The notes beneath the pieces are model-generated. The model was given only the letters and a program-made list of their open reading frames with translations. It was not told where the DNA came from and ran no database searches. 64,000 nucleotides of DNA from Cryptomeria japonica (Eukaryota; Streptophyta; Pinopsida; Cupressales; Cupressaceae), in the NCBI RefSeq assembly GCF_030272615.1, contig NC_081412.1:24305860-24369859 (forward strand), given 5' to 3'. Shown in pieces: positions 11,151 to 22,760 of this stretch. How positions within the stretch are numbered: position 1 is the stretch's first letter; each line of letters begins with the position of its first letter. A program made the position numbers and the translations under genes.

Positions 11151-11965
11151 ATTCGGTGTGCATCTATTATGGGTTCGTCTTCCCAATCTTTCCCTTCATT
11201 TTTGGGAGAATTCTCATTTTGAAGCCATTGGCAACTCTACCGGTTGCTTCCTAAAGATAGATGATGCCACTTTCTTAATGGGTTTTCTACATTTGACGCA
11301 TTTTGATCGATAGTAACATTTTCCTGCCTCATCCTAGAGATGTGGTTATCATGGTTGGGGATAGGTCATGGATTTCTAAATAATGAGGGCCTCCCCTTTC
11401 AATATTGTTGTTGCTTCTCCATTGGTGATTTGGCCACAGATTGTTCTCTCGCAATGTAATGGAGTTGCCACTTGGTGGAAGGATTATAAAGGTGATCACC
11501 TGATTGTCTTAGCTTTTGATTCCTCCTCTAATGAATCTTCACATGTTGTTGGATGATGCCTCCCAAGATGATGGTTTGCCTCCTACTACTAGTGTGGCCT
11601 ACTCTAAACCCATAAAACCTTCTTTGTTTGTTGCTCATATTCTATTCTAGCCTTCGATGGAGATTTTGTTGCCTAGGCAATGTTCTACTCTCAATATTGA
11701 CAATCTCACTATGGGGATCCCCCTTGTAGTGTTGTTCCAAATGATAGTATTGCTTGGGATGTTTGTTGATGGAGGAAATATCGTTCTCCCCCCTCCCCAA
11801 ACTCTTCTTCAGGTTTTTGGTGATTTTTCTACCCACCTTTGATGCGGGCTACTAGTTGTTTTGATAATGTGTTGTAAGTAGTTTGTTTTGGCCTTTGTTG
11901 TCAGAGGTTTGTTCTTGACCAGTTTGCAACATTTTTGGCTTGTTTTTGTATAGGATCAGTTGTGT
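11151..11965 (+). pseudogene. LINE ORF1 remnant L1, right part
   Basis: Directly continues the left part: HLLWVRLPNLSLHFW, then a stretch like the conserved 'E.IGN.IG.F...D' of plant LINE ORF1 (FEAIGNSTGCFLKIDD). From about 11870 it turns into T/G-rich non-coding sequence (TTTGTTTTGGCC, TTTTTGTATAGGATCAG) typical of a LINE 3' end. ORF2 is absent, so L1 is a deleted copy. A short A-rich tail-like stretch at 26531-26580, past N2, is probably its 3' end. Confidence 0.55.
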
Positions 11966-12452
11966 TGATGTATTATTAGCGACGGGAAACTTAATTGTTT
12001 ATGATCGTCAACCAAGGATTATTTATGGCCCGACTTATTTAAGTCACCACTCTTCTAATTGAAGAGTCCTCCTCCTTGAGACTCATGTGGAGGGGCACAA
12101 TACACATATAAAGGCATAAGAAAACCTCACTCTTAGACATCGAATATATTCACATCCAAATCGCTCTCCTTCAGCAGTTCATTCATCTTTAGCAATTTGA
12201 TACTTGTCTCAAGGAAATTGATATATGATGTTAATCAGTGTCATTATTATAGTTGCAGGTCGGCATTGTGATTGACCACATAATTGGCTTTGTGTTGGCC
12301 TTATTGTATTTAATTACTTCAATATATATAAGAGATTTTATAGCTAGGTTTTTCTCCCTCATGTTGGAGGATTTTCCCAAGGTATTTTGTTGTGTTCATT
12401 GTTCATTGTTTTGCCTTTTCTAATTGCTCTTAATCTGATCATAAAAACAACA
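11966..12452 (+). repeat. N2 5' LTR
   Basis: Starts TGATGTATTATTAG and ends AAAACAACA immediately before the PBS. It contains ACACATATAAAGGC (about 12103-12116), a TATA-like promoter element also present in the right copy. Confidence 0.85.
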
Positions 12453-12464
12453 TGGTATCAGAAC
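12453..12464 (+). promoter_or_regulatory. N2 primer-binding site
   Basis: TGGTATCAGAAC, one base different from the usual initiator-Met site, directly after the LTR. Confidence 0.85.
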
Positions 12465-13516
12465 GAGTTAAGTGATCCTCACAGTGTCAGGGATTCATAT
12501 AATATTGATCCGTTTGATTGTGATAGGAGTTGTGATGAGTTTATGAAGAATAATTCTGATTTTAAGATCAGCGACTTGTGTCTAACCTGAGTTCCAATCT
12601 CACATAATCATAACTAATCAAAAGAGTGCGATTATTTGTTTGGGTTATGCCAGGATTGCAAACCAATAGCGAATATAGCTTCTTTGACAGCGAGTCAACT
12701 CGTTAGATCTACTATACAAAGCTCGGTTCTATATTGTTATATTTTTCATTAAACATCATAGTGAATCACCTTATGAAGGAATCGATCTGGGCCCAACAAT
12801 ATTGGCAAGTGTATTGATATCAGTATCAAATTACATCAGATTAACAAAGTCCAGTGATTAATCAATGGCATATTTATTCAAAGGACATTATATTTCATCA
12901 AAACAATCACCATTTTTTAGCTTCAACTATTGTGAGGTAGTTCACAGACCTAAGGAGGTGTATGGAATGTGCAGAATCATGCCACCGAAGTCATGGAAGC
13001 CGCCATTCGCACTAGATATGCAGAAGATGGTCTCTCCAACAAAGATACAAGTGATGCATCACCTGAGTCAGCAGTCCACCTACGATGTGGACAAAATAGA
13101 GACAAAACCCACAGAGCATGGGATAAGGTCCCATATACTCTACTTATTGTGGCTAATATTTCATATGGAGAAATTCATTTCAGCGAATATAAGATAAGCT
13201 TCCTCAAGTGGAGGAGATGTTAGTCGAATTGACAAAATACAAATTGTATAAGTTCATTTGCAGATTGTTATCATTTTTTTATGCAATTCAGAACATCTTG
13301 GTGACAATCAGATTACCTTATCTTCATAAACTTCAGATAAGGGCATTATACGCCTAAAGAATTTCCTCTTGTCAGCTGGAAAAAGAGTGCATCAATAAAT
13401 TTGAATGGTCAAAGACCATGTTAAAATTTACCCATCCATCACTTCAAATCTCAGTGTTGATGTATTCTAATTCACTGTTAATATTGGGACACGGACCTAT
13501 GATCATGTCATGAACC
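12465..13516 (+). other. N2 interior, left part, no recognisable gene
   Basis: Holds only short frames. A 110-codon one at 12865-13197 and an overlapping one ending GEIHFSEYKISFLKWRRC (12969-13223) look like remnants but match nothing I know. It ends at the N3 insertion. Confidence 0.4.
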
Positions 13517-14257
13517 TGTGACGCAAGAGCATCCCTGGTTCTTGGCAATCTTGCATCACCCAAAAATATTTCCTTTCAGTTTCTTTGTTCTTTTCAGCAT
13601 TTTTGTTTCTGAGAGTTACCAAATACCTTGGTGTTGATCATTTCTCTTGCGAAGCTAGATTTGAACTTCATTCTTGATCATATTTCTTGTTCTGGATTCG
13701 TGTTTTATTTGGATCCCTTTCCAATGAGTTATTGCTTCCAGATTAGTTGGAATTTTTTGTTTTCCTAGATTCTTGAGCTTAACGTCTAGTGGGTGTTCCT
13801 AGATCTTGCAGAGCGATTCCTTGATTTGTGGAGTTGACTTATCATGTGTGGGATGATATTCAATGCCTGGATGACCCTCTTGTTGGTTTGCGCTTCATGG
13901 GGATTCTTTTCCGGAGGATTTTCATCTCATCTTTGGGTCGACCTATCTACACATTTCATTTTCCTTTCTTTGGGGAATGTGGACTTTCTTGGCAGACCCG
14001 AATGTTTCTGGATGCTATATAATGATGTATTTGACTGTAGTAGATTTAGTATTGAGGATATAAAATAGTAGATTGCAATTTGAATCCGATGTTTGCTTCT
14101 GGATTGATGCATATGGATGTATTTCTATAATAAGGCAATTTCCTACATGTAAGCTAAATATTACCGATAGTTGCATTTGAATCAATGGATTTATCCGTGC
14201 CTAATCTGGCATTCTCTCTCTCTCCTGTGTTGTCTGAGTTATTTTGATCTTGTTGCA
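13517..14257 (+). repeat. N3 5' LTR
   Basis: Begins TGTGACGCAAGAGCATCC. Similarity with the right copy runs to about TTGCA at 14257. Another 49 bases, ending CTACACTAGC, separate this from the PBS and may belong to the true LTR end lost from the right copy. The two LTRs differ mostly by C/T and G/A transitions. Confidence 0.8.
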
Positions 14258-14306
14258 CGGACTAGACTTCCCCTTTGGGGATCCTCCTATCTGTGACTAC
14301 ACTAGC

Positions 14307-14319
14307 TGGTATCAGAGCC
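14307..14319 (+). promoter_or_regulatory. N3 primer-binding site
   Basis: TGGTATCAGAGCC, complementary to the 3' end of initiator Met tRNA. Confidence 0.9.
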
Positions 14320-14396
14320 AAGGTTCGTCCTGTTGAATTTCGTTGTAGGGTGGCGGATTGTGGATCCAACCTGCAACTGCAGAGGACTTGCTCCTA

Positions 14397-15489
14397 TGGC
14401 ACAAAGAGGTAATGTGAGAAGTGGAAACCGGAGAGATGTTGATCCAGCGGTGATGGACATGTTGAGACAAATTGTGGCTCGTTTGGATGTTGTTGAGACC
14501 GCACGGAGAAGAGGTCGACATATTGAGGATGTAAGTGATGAAGAAGAAGAACAAAATGTTGAACCAAAAAATGGAGGTCAACCGGAGTTGGCGCAAGTTG
14601 ATGAAAGATTGATTAAAGCTTTGACAAATGTCAATAGTAAACTGCACTTTAACCCACCGGATAATTATGGTAAGTTGGATTTGGATGAGTTGATAGATTG
14701 GATTACCGAGAAGGAGAAAGACTTTGATTTTGAGGTTACCGGTGAAGAGAAGGTGAAATTTGCTTGCACAAAATTGAAGGGACATGCTTCCTTGTGGTGG
14801 GAACATTTGCAGACTAATAGACAGAGGAAAGGAAAGGACAAAATTAATCTTGGGATCGAATGGTGAGTAAGTTGAAGGCGAATTTTTTGTCAATGAATTA
14901 TCAAGTCATTTTGTTTCGGAGGTTGCAGAATTTGAAGCAGAAATAATCTAGTGTGAAGGAGTACACCAAGGAGTTCTACAAGTTGAATATCATATCTATA
15001 CATGTTGAAGATAAAGTTGAGCAGATTGTGAGGTATGTTAATGGTTTAAGCATGTCTATACAAGATGAGATTAGTATGGTGAAATTGCAGAGTGTGGAAG
15101 AAGCTTATCAGTATGCCCTAAAAGTTGAAGAAAGATTGAATAAGAGGCATGAGCAAAACAAAGAGGAAGAGGCAGAAGATTTCAAAGAGGTAGATCATTT
15201 ACCAAAGGTGGCATATCCTTTTCAGAACATAATAAAGGCAAGGCAGAAGGTAGAAGATAAGAGTGATGAAATTCAAACTGGAGGAACAAAGGAAATCACT
15301 ACCGGAATGGTGGACAAGGTGGTTACTGGAATAAGGGTTTTAAAAGATATGATAAGAGAAAGTTTATTAGAACCTGTTTCAAGTGTGGTGGAGAAGGACA
15401 CCGAGATTTTGAATGTAGATAAGGGAACAAGAGGACTAAGAATGGTGGAAGAACCGCTTTTGCAGAAGAGGAACCTATCATATCGTTGA
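14397..15489 (+). pseudogene. N3 gag
   Basis: The likely start is the ATG at 14397 (MAQRGNVRSGNRRD). The capsid-like core includes PPDNYGKLDLDELIDWI, then KLKGHASLWWEHLQ, which matches the Ty3/gypsy Gag consensus around 'GxAxxWW'. A stop/frameshift at about 14866 and another at about 14945 break it. Near 15370 a second frame carries the zinc knuckle CFKCGGEGHRDFEC. Its role was to package element RNA. It is now non-functional. Confidence 0.85.
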
Positions 15490-15960
15490 ACAAACTGGAG
15501 GATGGTGAAGCTTTGATGGTAAGAAGAGCCCTATGCTAGAATGAGACAGATGAGGAATCGTTGTAGAGGAAGAATTTGTTTCGAACAAGATGTAAGGTGG
15601 AAGGTAAGTGTTGTAAGGTTATTATTGATAGTGGCAATTCAGATAATTTGGCCTCAGAGGAGATGGTGAATAAGTTGAAGTTGCAGATGTTGAAACACTC
15701 TAAACCCTACTAGATAGTATGGATTCGGGATGATCATAAGATCTTGGTAAGTGAGAAATTTTTGGTTAAGTTGAAGATAGGAGAATACTATGATGAAGTT
15801 CTGTGTGATATTAAGCCTATGGATGTTTGTCATGTTTTGTAAGGAAGGACCTGGGAGTATGATAGATAGGCTACGCATGATGGGAGAAGGAATATCTATA
15901 CTATTGTTGCAAATGGGAAGAAGTAAACGTTGTTGCCTTTGGAAGAACCCCTAAGAAGTG
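15490..15960 (+). pseudogene. N3 aspartic protease
   Basis: After a frameshift, CKVIIDSGNSDNLASEEMV (about 15612-15670) is the chromovirus protease active-site region (usually CxxIIDSGSxxN). It continues to CHVL and GRTWEYDR, with stops at 15712, 15841 and 15868. The DSG triplet is kept. Confidence 0.75.
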
Positions 15961-15982
15961 AGATAAGCATGAGTATCAGAAT

Positions 15983-16367
15983 TTGTTTGATCGATGGGAG
16001 ATAAAATTTCTAGATGGGTTGAAGAGTGAAAATGTGTGTTATGCGTTGATACCTAAGGAACCTGATTTGGAACCAAAGGAGATAAAAGAGTTGTTGATAG
16101 AGTATGAAGACATCGTTTCAGATAATGTACCTGATGGATTACCCCCTATGAGAAACATAAGTCATTGCATGGATTTGATTCTCGGAGCTAGTTTACCTAA
16201 TAAGGTAGCACATCGGATGACACCAACAGAGAATGAAGAGTTGAATAGGCAAGTGCAAGAATTGTTGAGGAAAGGTATGATCAAAGAAAGCCTGAGCCCT
16301 TGTGCAGTACCTGTTGTGTTGGCACCGAAGAAGAATGGAGAATGGAGGATGGGTACTGATTCAAGAG
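15983..16367 (+). pseudogene. N3 reverse transcriptase, N-terminal part
   Basis: A 128-codon open stretch with YEDIVSDNVPDGLPP, RMTPTENEELNRQ and VPVVLAPKKNGEWRMGTDSR, the first RT motifs of Ty3/gypsy elements. It stops at the N4 insertion. Its last codons join in frame with 21602, where AINWIMVKY continues RT. Confidence 0.88.
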
Positions 16368-16846
16368 TGTGAGATTATGCTTGAAGCAACCAAGATCAAA
16401 GAGACCAAAAGATAGCACAATAACAAGAGAGATAAAATATGTGACAAGAATAAATTGTATTCTCATCAATAATGCAAAAGAGATCAATTGGATCATTACA
16501 AGACCCTTCTTATAAAGGCAAGGCTAAGAGACAAGAAAGCACACAATGATGACATGTGGTTCAATGATATGCAAGGGTAGGTAGGGGTAGGTAGGAGAAA
16601 TATTAAAATATTTCACATGAGGTGGATCACCCACCGAAGGTAGAATTATCATCCCACAATAAGTGGATATGATAAAGTAACAATAAGATCACACCATAAA
16701 AGGTGCAAATTCTCCTACATCCACACTCCTAATGTATGCACATCTCCCTAAGTGTCTCATATGCAAACTACAATGCTATGCATGTACCTAAGAAAACTTA
16801 AGTAAATTGTAATCATATCCAACATGAATAAATAATTACACCAATA
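16368..16846 (-). repeat. N4 3' LTR (left)
   Basis: 479 bp, direct repeat of 21118-21596. The terminal CA is mutated to TA here (CCAATA versus CCAACA). Confidence 0.92.
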
Positions 16847-16883
16847 CCCCCCCTTAAGTGCAACTTAGGGGAATGCACTTAAG
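16847..16883 (-). promoter_or_regulatory. N4 polypurine tract
   Basis: CCCCCCCTTAAGTG on the plus strand next to the 3' LTR, i.e. a G-rich tract on the minus strand. Confidence 0.8.
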
Positions 16884-16888
16884 TCTAC

Positions 16889-17217
16889 CGTTAGAGTTAT
16901 CTTTTATTAGCTAATAAATATTTATTTAATTATTAGTCTATTATACTCTATGCTTAAGCTAAACTTGGGAATCTTATAATTCTTTAAGGTTTTCTCCTTT
17001 AGGGTTTTGAGTATCCTTTTATAAGGATTCTCTCTTTGTATTTTCATAAAAACTATAATTATTGAATTGCATTCTTGTTGCATAATCAATATGACTCCTT
17101 TTTTCTGGATCTTTGAATTTTGGCCTCCATAGCTTTTTTGCTTCTCTCCTTCTGTGGAAGGTTTGCATGCAAGTAATCTTTGGGAGCTGTAGAGTTGATT
17201 TTTCCTCAACTCCAATA
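16889..17217 (+). repeat. N5 5' LTR
   Basis: 329 bp, starts CGTTAGAG (TGTTAGAG in the partner), ends CTCCAATA. Contains CTTTTATAAGG (about 17014), a TATA-like motif conserved in both copies. Confidence 0.9.
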
Positions 17218-17229
17218 TGGAATCAGAGC
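17218..17229 (+). promoter_or_regulatory. N5 primer-binding site
   Basis: TGGAATCAGAGC, one base off the initiator-Met site, immediately after the LTR. Confidence 0.8.
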
Positions 17230-18799
17230 TCCAGATCTGCATGCCCCTATTCTCTTCATGAGAGATTTTGGGCTTTATTCTTCAGATCTGTGTATTTGGG
17301 GGTTTGTGCAGTTATTTTTTTCTATTTATGGGGGTGTGTATTCAGGGGTTGGTACATTTTGGTGTCAAAAGGACCTCACAGTTGGATTAAAAAGGCAGAT
17401 TCCAGTCATTTTGATATATAATTTGCCTATTTTTGATGACAGTGGCATCTGGGGCATGATTTTTTATTGGCACATTTTTCAAGGCACAAAAATCCGTATG
17501 GTTGTACCTGCAAATGTGTCAGAAAATTTTCGTCAAAAAAAAAATCTCTTTATGCCCTATAAGAGGGGTTTTTTTTCTTTTGGCCGTAACTTGGTCATAC
17601 GGAGGCTTTTTTCAACAAATCGTATATTGTCGAAAAGCTATTTCTGAGCTCTATCCAGATTTGGAGGTTTGAACTTTTGATTTTGCTTTGTTGATGGAAT
17701 TTTTTGTTGTCAAAGACAGATGTTCTTTTTTTGCACTCCAGGAGACATAACTTGAGCATCCGAACTCCATTTTTTTAAAATTTTATATCGTTGGAAAGCT
17801 TATTCTGTTTTATTTCCATTCATATGAGTTTTCTTTACAGATTCTGCTCCAAGTATATTTTATTCAGTTTTTTGCTTTTCAGCACTCTGGTGAATATCTT
17901 GGATGTTTCAGGTCCTGGTCTCTCTTTCTTTGAGTAGGATGTCTCATCTTTGGTTCTTTCTATTTCCAGTCTTTTCTTATCATTGTAGCATTTTATTTAT
18001 GCAAATGCACTGAGATAAAGTGCCACCATGCATTGTATACTTGAGATCTTGCACATCTTGTGTCTTATTGTAAATGCACTACTTATAAAGTGTCATGGAG
18101 GGTTGATGTTTTCCTTTTGTTTGCCATATGCCTTTTTCAAGTGAGTGTTTCTTCCACGACATTAGCCTCATGATGTGTGTCCAGTGAGTGTTCCTTCCAT
18201 GACACTATGTACTTTCTCTGCACCTTCGATGTTCTTTTCAGTGTTCCTATCTCTCTCCCTTTTTAGCACTATGGGGAGGTTTGTCTTGTTGTTCTAATGC
18301 TTCCTTGGTTCGATTGATCAGCTCTTCAGGCTTTGGTGTTTTATGCCATCTGTATCTTCAAGTTCAGTTGTTTGTCTTTGTTTGTCATATGATTCGAGTA
18401 GTGTCATTTGAGGGCACTCATGTAGATTCAGTCTTCTCTACTTGGTCATGTTCTATTTCAGTGGATGTTCTTCAGATCAGTGGTTACTCTTCGACAGTGT
18501 TTGTAGCTATTTCACGCTTCAGTGGTGTTCTTCATTCTCTTCTTTTTGTTCCTATCTTCTGGAACACTCTTGTTTGGAGGCTTCTTAGTCCTTCACTTGA
18601 GATTTCATCTTTTCTTGGAGAGGAGTTTTGTTCCCACAGGGTTTTCTCCTTTTTCTCCACTTTACAGATATTTAATTGTACTTGGGTACCTCATCAGGCC
18701 TAGTTGTTGGGACCCATTGTTGCTTTCCTGCATTTTTTACATGTTTTTTTAGTCCTTAGTTGTTTTTTAGCTACTCCCTAAGTTCATCTTAAGGGGATG
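17230..18799 (+). other. N5 interior, non-coding
   Basis: T-rich. The longest frames (17180-17647, 18281-18703) have no retroelement motif and biased, low-complexity composition. It ends with a weak purine tract (AAGGGGATG) before the right LTR. Confidence 0.6.
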
Positions 18800-19128
18800 T
18801 GTTAGAGTTATCTTTTATTAGCTAATAAATATTTATTTAATTATTAGTCTATTATACTCTATGCTTAAGCTAAACTTAGGAATCTTATAATTCTTTGGGG
18901 TTTTCTCCTTTAGGGTTTTGAGTATCCTTTTATAAGGATTCTCTCTTTGTATTTTCATAAAAACTGTAATTATTGAATTGCATTCTTATTTCACAATCAA
19001 TATGACTCCTCTTTTCTAGATCTTTGAATTATGGCCTCCATAGCTTTTTTGCTTCTCTCCTTCTGTGACGGGTTTGCATGCAGGTAATCTTTGGGAGCTG
19101 TAGAGTTGATTTTTCCTCAACTTCAATA
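18800..19128 (+). repeat. N5 3' LTR
   Basis: 329-bp partner of 16889-17217, starting TGTTAGAG and ending CTTCAATA, followed by the TCTAC duplication. Confidence 0.9.
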
Positions 19129-19229
19129 TCTACAATGCAACTAAGCAATGCAAGATGGGTCCTAGCTACAAGGCCATGTTAGGTACCCATGTACAAATGC
19201 AAATGCAATCTCTCATAAAGTGGGGAAAG

Positions 19230-20530
19230 AGAGAAAACCCCAATGGGAAAAAACTCTCACCCAAATGAGAGATAAAAAACTATACAAAGAACTCTCAAAG
19301 AATTATGTGAAGGACCAAATCCCATGTGAGGAAAAAGTCCCCCCCATATGAGAGAAGAAGAAGAGAGACTAGATAGCCCCCCCTCAAAGTAGAATCTGCA
19401 TCAATGGTAGAAGCTCGAAACTGAATGAAGAAACTGCTCCATGATTGTCGAACAACGATCCTCCCCTTAGGAAGAAAAAAAACCAAAGGTGTATCCATGA
19501 AGTCTCCCCAATCATGAAGGGAAGATGTAGGTTAAAAACTCATGATGAATGAAGTCTCTGAAAACTGCTCAAGTGTCTCCATGTCGATGTTGAAAGTTAC
19601 CCCCTCCAAAGGTGGCGTACTAATCCACACTGCTAAAAAAGGCACTCCAAGATATAGTGGAGATAAATGTATAACAATATCCAAAGACTCACATGTCTCC
19701 TCTAAAGATAAAGAGACCTCCTCCAACTGATGTACATAAGAATCCACAATCATGTCAACCTCGAAAGAATGATCATGTAGAGAATGAACAAGAGGGTCAA
19801 AGTGTTCCCTCGCAACAATCGAAGAAGGATCATCTTCATCAAAGAGAAGATGAATATCATCAATGATGTCTCCCAAATATGCAATGTAGGACTTCACAAA
19901 CAAACCTGCAATGACTGTCAAGTAGTCATCCCAATCAATTGAAGCTGGAAGACAAGATATATCTCGCTGCACTGAATCACAAGAAGGCAAAATTGTCGCA
20001 CGATCTGCATCATTAGGTGCAATAGGTAATGTGATATCAATAGAAGGAGATGAAATTCAAGGCTCGAGAACAGGGTCACATATGAGAATCCCCAAGTTTA
20101 AGTACCCAAAGTTCTCAAAATTTGAACCATCGTAATAAGTATGATCATCATGTGTAAAATCATCCTCATCAATAGGAACAAAATCTGAAAAGGAATATAA
20201 TCGTGATGCATGATCCACAACCCCAGTCGCAATGATAGCTCTACTCTCCAAGTCTCTAATGATAATTGACTCAGTTGTCAACTCCACATGTTTTCTTTGT
20301 TGCCCCATGTGTGATTTGATAAATGGAAAGAAGATTGTTTGTCAAATGGGGTACACACAACACATTATTGAAGGAGTTATCCCCAATGGCAATAGTTCAT
20401 TTCCCAATCACATCCACGTATGTATGATTTCCCATCAAAATTTGTGGCATGGTGCAAGGCTCAAATGTAGAAAACATAGAGTGTGAAGATGTCATATGAT
20501 GAGAAGCCCCTGAATCTAGAAGTCATCTCC
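19230..20530 (-). pseudogene. N4 protease / GAG-pre-integrase fused to unknown acidic region
   Basis: At 20516-20460 the minus strand encodes LDSGASHHMTSSHSMFS, an intact copia protease active site. After a frameshift, IRDLESRAIIATGVVDHASRLYSF (20250-20180) is the copia GAG-pre-integrase start. The same frame then continues, with stops only at 20057, 19532 and 19295, through about 300 acidic codons (FVPIDEDDFTHDDHTYYDG; LGDIIDDIHLLFDEDDP). That is not integrase or RT. Whether this tail was ever a protein or is just an open stretch from deleted pol cannot be told here. Confidence 0.65.
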
Positions 20531-21105
20531 CTGAATCATGACTTGTAGTAGAAAAAAGAGCTTGTCCTTTTCTTGTCCCAAAAGAGTGAGTCCTCCCACT
20601 TGTTGCATAGCCTTTGGAGAGATTTTATTGCGTCTATGAAAGAGGTCAAGAAGCAAATCTAAGGAGCAGCATCTTATAGAGGCATCCTAGACCAGATCTA
20701 ACCTCACCATTGAGTCCAGGTGGTCATTTCCATGAATTTTGACTGTAAATTATCCTATATTGGGTGAAAATAAGATTTGGAGCTTTAGAGGAAAAATTTA
20801 GCCAATTTGGCTAGGCGATATGGATTTTTCAAAAAAAAAAATATTATTATTATTTTCTACGAAATATTTTTTTAATTTTCAAAATCTTTAAAAAAGTTAT
20901 GTATACTTTGCAGTTTTTATTGATTGTCAAAGTTTAATTTTTTATTTTAAAAAAAAATGTCCGATAATCCACATGAGGCAGTTAAGCCATGTCACAAACC
21001 CGAGTGCTACGTTGCACAGCACAAGGAAACCAAGGGCGCACACCTTGCAACAATCCCCCACACCCTCCCCCCAAGTGCAAGTGAGGGGTTTGAACCTGTG
21101 GCCAA

Positions 21106-21117
21106 GCTCTGATACCA
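21106..21117 (-). promoter_or_regulatory. N4 primer-binding site
   Basis: GCTCTGATACCA on the plus strand, touching the 5' LTR. Confidence 0.92.
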
Positions 21118-21596
21118 TGTGAGATTATGCTTGAAGCAACCAAGATTAAAGAGACGAAAAGATAGCACAATAACAAGAGAGATAAAATATGTGACAAGTA
21201 TAAACTGTATTCTCATCAATAATGCAAAAGAGATCAACTGGATCATTACAAGAGCCTAATTATAAAGGTAAGGTTAAAAGACAAGAGAACACACAATGAT
21301 AACATGTAGCTCAATGAGATGCAAGGGTAGGTAGAGGTAGGTAGGAGAAATAATAAAATATTCCACATGAAGTGGATCACCCACAAAAGGTGGAATTATC
21401 ATCCCACAATAAGTGGATATGATAAAGTAACAATAAGATCACACCATAAAAGGTGGAAATTCTCCTACATATACACTCCCAATGTATGCACATCTCCCTA
21501 AGTGTCTCATATGCAAACTACAATGTTATGCATGTACCTAAGTAAACTTAATTAAATTGTAATTATATCCAATATGAATAAATAATTACACCAACA
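21118..21596 (-). repeat. N4 5' LTR (right)
   Basis: 479-bp partner of the left LTR, starting TGTGAGATTATG and ending CACCAACA before the AAGAG duplication. Confidence 0.92.
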
Positions 21597-21601
21597 AAGA
21601 G

Positions 21602-22760
21602 CAATAAACTGGATTATGGTGAAGTACATATTTCCTTTGCCAAGGATGGATGACATAATGGACTGTTTGAGTGGAGCTAGATATTTCACAAAGATTGATT
21701 TGAAGGGTGGATATCATAAGATTGGAATCAGAGAAGGTGATGAATGGAAAACAACATTTAAAACAAATGAAGGACTATATGAGTGGTTGGTAATGCCCTT
21801 TGGATTGACTAATGCACTGAGTACTTTTATGAGATTGATGAATGAGGTCTTGAAGAAATTCTTAGGTAAGTTTTTTATTGTATATTTAGATGACATTCTG
21901 ATTTTCAGTAAGACAAAAGAGGAACATTTGTTGCATATGAGACAAATTTTGCAGAGATTGAAAGAAGAGAAGTTGTTGATTAATCTAAAAAAAGTAGAGT
22001 TTCATGAAGGAAGAACTTGTATACTTGGGTTTTGTGATATCTACGGATGGATTGAAGATGGGACCCTGAGAAAGTGAAAGCAATTTTTTAATGGCCTACA
22101 CCGGAGAGTATTAGAGAGGTAAGATCATTTCATGGACTAGCTAGTTTCTACCGGAAGTTCATCATAAATTTCAATGCAATTTGTAGCCCTATGATTGAGA
22201 CAATGAGGGGAGATTGGAGGTATTTTAAGTGGATAGCTAGAGTGAACCGGAGTTTTGAATTGTTGAAGCAAAAGGTGATTGGGCAACCTGTGTTAGCCTT
22301 ATCGGATTTCAGTAAAGTCTTTCATGTGGATTGTGATGCTAGTGGAAGTGCAATTAGAGTTGTGTTGACCCAAGAAGGAAGACCTGTAGCATACTTCAAT
22401 CAGAATTTGAATGAGGCAACTAGAAGATATTTAGTGTATGATCAAGAGTTTTATGCCATAATTCAAGCCTTGAAGAAGTGGAGACACTACTTATTGCCTA
22501 AGGAGTTTGTATTGTACACGGATCATCGGGCTTTGTAGTATTTGAGTAGTCAAAGTAAGTTGAATCAGAGACATATGAGATGGGTTGAGTTTATGCAAAG
22601 TTATACTTTTGTTTTAAAACATCGGAGTGGAAAGTCAAATAAGGTCGTTGATGCCTTGAGTAGAAGAAGAAATTTGATAACAGAGATGGGAGTTGCAGTA
22701 TTGGGATTTGAGGAATTGAAGACCCTGTATGCAGAAGACCCTAATTTTGCAGAACATTAG
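21602..22760 (+). pseudogene. N3 reverse transcriptase (rest) and RNase H
   Basis: RT continues with [29 protein letters not shown] and [16 protein letters not shown], holding the catalytic YxDD box. After a frameshift near 22070 the connection/RNase H region follows: VFHVDCDASGSAIRVVLTQE (first Asp) and YFNQNLNEATRRYLVYDQEFYAI, then LYTDHRAL, a TAG at 22537, and RHMRWVEFMQSYTFVLKHRSGKSNKVVDALSRR. These are the Ty3/gypsy RNase H signatures. Stops and a frameshift disable it. Confidence 0.9.

Larger units (their letters stand above)
16884..19133 (+). mobile_element. N5: small non-coding LTR element (TRIM/SMART-like)
   Basis: 16889-19128, 2.24 kb, flanked by TCTAC (16884-16888, 19129-19133). 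LTRs are 329 bp each and differ at about 15 positions by my count (~4.5%). The PBS at 17218 and a purine tract before the right LTR give the plus orientation. The 1.58-kb interior has no retroelement protein, so it must have moved using enzymes of another element. Unusual ends: both LTRs end CAATA, and the left one starts CG rather than TG. Confidence 0.9.
16363..21601 (-). mobile_element. N4: defective copia element nested in N3 RT
   Basis: 16368-21596 flanked by AAGAG (16363-16367, 21597-21601). Two LTRs of 479 bp begin TGTGAGATTATG and end ACACCAA(T/C)A. A PBS complement touches the right LTR and a C-run touches the left one, so it is minus-oriented. The interior keeps a copia protease motif and GAG-pre-integrase start, then an unknown acidic frame. 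RT and integrase are missing. It contains N5. Confidence 0.92.

Noticed and set aside
17180-18703. Frames of 140-155 codons inside N5
   Set aside because: T-rich composition, no motif, and in a small element whose interior is otherwise non-coding.
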